DNA of 34,954 bases, taken from contig NZ_ARZA01000117.1 of assembly GCF_000387765.1 (NCBI RefSeq), positions 1 through 34,954 on the forward strand. The letters are read 5' to 3'. This DNA comes from Caldisalinibacter kiritimatiensis. Lineage in GTDB: Bacteria; Bacillota; Clostridia; Tissierellales; Caldisalinibacteraceae. How positions within the stretch are numbered: the first letter of the stretch is position 1; each line of letters starts with the position of its first letter. Positions 32,572-34,954 of the stretch are shown piece after piece. A model generated the notes under the pieces. It saw nothing but the letters and a program-made list of their open reading frames with translations. It was not told the origin of the DNA and did no database searches. A program made the position numbers and the translations under genes.

Positions 32572-32910
32572 TTAATACATTGTATTGTTCTGAGGTGTTG
32601 AACTTTGAAACATATCTTGCTTAGCTTTTTGTATTTCAGCATAACCAACAGAAGATGAACTACTTAAACTTGGAGTGTTTTGATAATATGTCATGTTAGA
32701 CATATTATTACTATAACCTAGACCTTGGTTTGTATAGTTTTGAGTTTGTTGATTTAACCCAGCTGAATTTGTATAACTAGCATTAGTCATTCCCATACCA
32801 GTAGTAGCTTGATTGTTTAAAGTTCCCATTCTTTTACGAGCTTCTTGAATTTCATAAGCTCTAATGTTCATTGAATTATTAAGGTTAGGTGTGTTAGTAT
32901 AATTATTCAC
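32572..32910 (-). CDS. Asn/Gln/Ser/Thr-rich protein with two EIQxAK motifs
   Basis: A 112-residue hydrophilic protein with no recognised family, no signal peptide and no Cys. Asn, Gln, Ser, Thr, Tyr and Met dominate. Two similar short motifs stand near the ends: RAYEIQEARKRM and VGYAEIQKAKQDMF, separated by about 55 low-complexity residues (NYTNQGLGYSNN, SLSSSSS). Composition and motif repeats recall small acid-soluble spore proteins of gamma type, but the match is only in style. The start is GTG at 32910, six bases after GGGGGT; a TTG at 32928 would add six residues. A CATACTA word like a sigma-G -10 lies about 90 nt upstream. Confidence 0.75.
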   Translation of the reverse strand: MNNYTNTPNLNNSMNIRAYEIQEARKRMGTLNNQATTGMGMTNASYTNSAGLNQQTQNYTNQGLGYSNNMSNMTYYQNTPSLSSSSSVGYAEIQKAKQDMFQSSTPQNNTMY

Positions 32911-32935
32911 CAAATTACCCCCAGACAAAATATTT

Positions 32936-32955
32936 TGTAAGTGTTTTTACTTACA
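32936..32955 (-). promoter_or_regulatory. Leader hairpin of the Asn/Gln/Ser-rich protein gene
   Basis: TGTAAGT, loop GTTTTT, ACTTACA; 7-bp stem in the untranslated leader, 26 nt before the start codon. Confidence 0.45.
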
Positions 32956-32999
32956 TTTTTATTATGTGATTTTTACCTTAAGTTATAACATGAAACACA

Positions 33000-33006
33000 T
33001 AGTATG
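33000..33006 (-). promoter_or_regulatory. Sigma-G-like -10 word
   Basis: Minus-strand CATACTA matches the forespore sigma-G -10. The expected -35 region is AT-rich and does not match well. A vegetative alternative is TATAAC nearby without a good -35. Confidence 0.3.
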
Positions 33007-33050
33007 TTTTCAAAAAAAATCCTTTTTTAAAATGCCTAGGAAAGTATATT

Positions 33051-33093
33051 TACTTTAAAGCTTGTAATTAAGTTAAATACAAGTTTTAAAGTA
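33051..33093. other. Long AT-rich hairpin
   Basis: TACTTTAAAGCTTGTA (33051-33066) pairs with TACAAGTTTTAAAGTA (33078-33093), 16 pairs with one G-U, 11-nt loop. No T-run follows on the plus strand. It lies between divergent genes and is unassigned. Confidence 0.55.
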
Positions 33094-33120
33094 AGAGAAA
33101 ATATTTACAGAATTATTATC

Positions 33121-33162
33121 GGAAAGCTAAAAGCGAAAGGCGAACAGCGAATAGTCTAAAGC
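33121..33162. repeat. A-family intergenic word
   Basis: GGAAAGCTAAAAGCGAAAGG, CGAACAGCGAATAGTC. Same degenerate family as at 24261 and 30872. Confidence 0.55.
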
Positions 33163-33192
33163 TGAAATTTTAAAAATATTAGTAAAATATAA

Positions 33193-33206
33193 CGAAATCG
33201 ATTGCA
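33193..33206. promoter_or_regulatory. Degenerate LacI/cre-type operator before the HTH-TPR gene
   Basis: CGAAATCGATTGCA keeps the central CG and the ATTGCA half of the local operators and differs at two left-half positions. It also fits a CcpA cre loosely. It overlaps the likely -35 of the downstream promoter. Confidence 0.4.
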
Positions 33207-33228
33207 TTTTGTCAAAAATAGGTATAAT
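33202..33228 (+). promoter_or_regulatory. Promoter of the HTH-TPR gene
   Basis: TTGCAT (33202-33207), 15 bp, TATAAT (33223-33228). The spacer is shorter than ideal. RNA start near 33235, leader about 67 nt. Confidence 0.5.
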
Positions 33229-33301
33229 ATAGTAATTAAGAAAGCTATATAATTTTTTAATAAGTGACCTAATTAAATAAGCAAGATAAGGGGTTAGGTA
33301 A

Positions 33302-34615
33302 ATGTATATATTAGAGGATGTTATATTACCAAAACATAAAAAATTGAGAGCTATAAGAAAACATTTAAAGGTAAATCAAGAGCAAGTTACAGGTGGACAA
33401 GTAGATAGAAGTTTAATTAGTTATATAGAGAGTGGAAAAGTAAAGTTAACAAGGTCCACAGCTGAAATAATAGCACAAAGCTTAAAGAAGATAATAGAGG
33501 AAAAAGAGCTAGACTTTGAAATAGATGCTGATTATCTATTAGCAGATGAAAAACAGCAAATAGAATACCAATTAGATACATTTATATCTAAGTTAAAGGA
33601 CTATTTGTATACAGATTATATTAAATTTGAGCAAGAATTAATTAATGCAAAAGAAAAATTAAATATATGTGAATTATCTAAAAGAAAGGCAAAAATATAT
33701 GAACTAGGTGGGGATTATTTTTACAATATAAGCAAATTCGTTGAAAGTAACAGTCACTATATGAGAGCTTTAGAAAACTATATAAAAATTGGAGATATAA
33801 AGAATACAGCTTTATTAAATACTAAATTAGGACGTTGTGCATTAAAGACAGAAAGATTTGAAGAAAGTATAAATTATAATAACTATGCTTTAGCTTTACT
33901 TAAGGCTAATAGTATTAAGGATTTATCAATTGAAACAAGAGTACTATTTAATAATTCTTTAGCTAATTACAAAATAGGAAATTACGATGAAGCTTTAAGA
34001 CTGATTAATTTACTTAGCAATAATTATACTAAAATCAGTATGGAAAAATATTTAGATATTCTATTACTAAAGGGAAATATATTTACATCTAAGAAAAATT
34101 TCGAAGAAGCTATAGATGTATTTAAGGAGATATTGAGAATTAGCAATCAAAAATCTAATAAAAAAATGAAAGCTATAGCTTATAAAAATATTGGAGAAAC
34201 CTATATAAAAACCGGAGAAACAAAAAAAGCTTTGGATTATTTAGAAAAAAGCTTGCAAGTTGGAAAATGCCTAAAAGATAGTTGTTTTATAGTATTGGTA
34301 ACAACTTGCATTATTGATATATATATAAATTTAGGTGATTATAGGAAAGCAGAAGAAATTTTTAAAAAATATAAAGATAGATATAATGATGTATCCTTAA
34401 TAAAGATATATGAAAAATTTTTAGATGTCTATATAGGTTCAGGTGATAAATATATAAAAGATAGTTTATTGCAAGATATTATTATATTGCTACAAAAAGG
34501 AATACAAAAGAAAAGAGATATTCCAGGGATTGAGAAGTTAATTCTAAAGCTGTGTAGATATTATTTCGATAGAGATATTAATAGAGTAAAACAGTTATTA
34601 GAATTTATCAGTTAG
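33302..34615 (+). CDS. HTH-TPR regulator, candidate RNPP peptide receptor
   Basis: A 437-residue cytoplasmic protein. An N-terminal XRE-type helix-turn-helix (about 9-62: LPKHKKLRAIRKHLKVNQEQ, then SLISYIESGKVKLTRSTAEI) is joined to a long helical array from about 125. TPR-like units are visible: KIYELGGDYFYNISKFVESN, LGRCALKTERFEESINYNNY, YKNIGETYIKTGETKKALDY and NLGDYRKAEEIFKKY. This domain order and length resemble RNPP receptors such as NprR (~420 residues), which bind re-imported signal peptides. A gene for a 44-residue exported peptide follows 73 nt downstream on the same strand, the usual arrangement of receptor and signal genes. AGGGGTTAGG precedes the ATG. Peptide binding is inference; other HTH-TPR regulators exist. 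Confidence 0.88.
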   Translation: MYILEDVILPKHKKLRAIRKHLKVNQEQVTGGQVDRSLISYIESGKVKLTRSTAEIIAQSLKKIIEEKELDFEIDADYLLADEKQQIEYQLDTFISKLKDYLYTDYIKFEQELINAKEKLNICELSKRKAKIYELGGDYFYNISKFVESNSHYMRALENYIKIGDIKNTALLNTKLGRCALKTERFEESINYNNYALALLKANSIKDLSIETRVLFNNSLANYKIGNYDEALRLINLLSNNYTKISMEKYLDILLLKGNIFTSKKNFEEAIDVFKEILRISNQKSNKKMKAIAYKNIGETYIKTGETKKALDYLEKSLQVGKCLKDSCFIVLVTTCIIDIYINLGDYRKAEEIFKKYKDRYNDVSLIKIYEKFLDVYIGSGDKYIKDSLLQDIIILLQKGIQKKRDIPGIEKLILKLCRYYFDRDINRVKQLLEFIS

Positions 34616-34630
34616 AGTTTCTGAAAGCAC

Positions 34631-34660
34631 TTAAGCCAATAGCTAATAGCTAGTGGCTAA
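34631..34660. repeat. A-family word between receptor and peptide genes
   Basis: TTAAGCCAATAGCTAATAGC and TAGTGGCTAA form an imperfect inverted repeat in the 73-nt gap. No terminator is seen, so the two genes can share a transcript. Confidence 0.55.
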
Positions 34661-34688
34661 ATATAAAAAAGGGGGTAAAGGGCTGAAG

Positions 34689-34823
34689 ATGAAAAAAGTA
34701 TTGTTTGTATTAGTACTTGCACTTACTTTATTTGTTAATATGGCTATAGGTTACTGTGGTGATCTTATAGACCCAGAACCATGGGGAGAAGAACCTGTAG
34801 TAGAAAGTACATATAATAACTAA
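34689..34823 (+). CDS. 44-residue exported peptide, candidate signal precursor
   Basis: A tiny gene starting at ATG 34689; GGGGG at 34671-34675 and the weaker GGGCTGAAG just before the ATG are the ribosome-site candidates. The N-terminus is a secretion signal: MKK then VLFVLVLALTLFV and NMAIG. The rest, YCGDLIDPEPWGEEPVVEST then YNN, is short, acidic and polar with one Cys. Secreted small pre-peptides of this size (PapR is 48 residues, AimP 43) encode the signals of RNPP-type receptors, and the gene upstream is an HTH-TPR protein of RNPP type. The likely active part is a short C-terminal or internal piece near DPEPWGEEP; which one is unknown. A strong terminator follows. Confidence 0.78.
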   Translation: MKKVLFVLVLALTLFVNMAIGYCGDLIDPEPWGEEPVVESTYNN

Positions 34824-34829
34824 AGTAAA

Positions 34830-34868
34830 AAAGAAGGCTTCGACTGATTCGAGGCTTTCTTTCTTTTT
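34830..34868 (+). terminator. Terminator after the peptide gene
   Basis: AAAGAAGGCTTCGA (34830-34843), 5-nt loop, TCGAGGCTTTCTTT (34849-34862), all 14 positions paired including two G-U, then CTTTTTT. It closes the receptor-peptide unit. Confidence 0.88.
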
Positions 34869-34923
34869 TGCTCCAAATAATACCAATGCAAATGTAGTAA
34901 ATTAATCACAATTCTGATAAAAT

Positions 34924-34937
34924 AGAACTATAGTTCT
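34924..34937. promoter_or_regulatory. 14-bp palindrome near the window end
   Basis: AGAACTATAGTTCT is a perfect dyad in the AT-rich region after the peptide gene. It could be an operator for a gene to the right; the window ends before that can be judged. Confidence 0.3.
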
Positions 34938-34954
34938 CAGTGTACAGCTCTTAG

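Overview
The window is AT-rich bacterial DNA that looks like an anaerobic, endospore-forming, Gram-positive Clostridia-type organism. The evidence is low GC, strong AGGAGG/GGGGGA ribosome sites with frequent GTG/TTG starts, lipobox lipoproteins, RNA hairpin terminators, spore-coat-like small proteins with sporulation-sigma-like promoter words, a type I c-di-GMP riboswitch and an RNPP-like HTH-TPR regulator. The species cannot be named from sequence alone.

Layout. (1) 1-4560 is a peptide-use block: an OPT-family oligopeptide transporter, a stand-alone PqqD-like protein, a small membrane protein and the dipeptidase PepD. A perfect 60-bp palindrome opens the window. (2) 4590-5580 is a small-protein block: two tandem micro-proteins sharing the core LLFFFLLLVVLFC, then a Gly-Tyr-Pro repeat protein, probably spore-surface related. 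(3) 5600-30660 is a large maltodextrin/starch/glycogen locus. It holds a cytoplasmic GH13 maltogenic amylase/neopullulanase, the MalEFG transporter without its ATPase, a LacI-family regulator, lipoprotein pullulanase PulA, a lipoprotein alpha-amylase, a second cytoplasmic GH13 enzyme, a debranching enzyme, a GH31 alpha-glucosidase, a short-form alpha-glucan phosphorylase and a GH65 maltose phosphorylase. A c-di-GMP riboswitch with a degenerate HD-GYP protein and a chemoreceptor lie inside it. (4) 30900-34954 holds a LysM-G5-M23 cell-wall peptidase, an Asn/Gln/Ser-rich small protein, and an HTH-TPR regulator followed by a tiny exported-peptide gene.

How the genes work together. PulA and the lipoprotein amylase should cut alpha-glucan outside the cell, and MalEFG should import the oligosaccharides. 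Inside, hydrolases, the debrancher and two phosphorylases convert them to glucose, glucose-1-phosphate and beta-glucose-1-phosphate. Five near-identical LacI-type operators (TGCAANCGNTTGCA) sit at promoters of the GH13 amylase, malE, the divergent amylase/GH13 pair, the divergent glgP/chemoreceptor pair and the maltose phosphorylase. A sixth, degenerate copy sits before the HTH-TPR gene. At 25999-26014 the two ends of the operator are also the two -35 boxes of divergent promoters, so one bound repressor should block both. The chemoreceptor therefore appears to belong to the maltodextrin regulon.

Most promising novelties: the HTH-TPR regulator plus 44-residue exported peptide (a candidate RNPP quorum-sensing pair), the c-di-GMP riboswitch driving an apparently catalytically dead HD-GYP protein, the operator with built-in dual -35 boxes, the twin micro-proteins, and several families of short repeated words filling the intergenic spaces.
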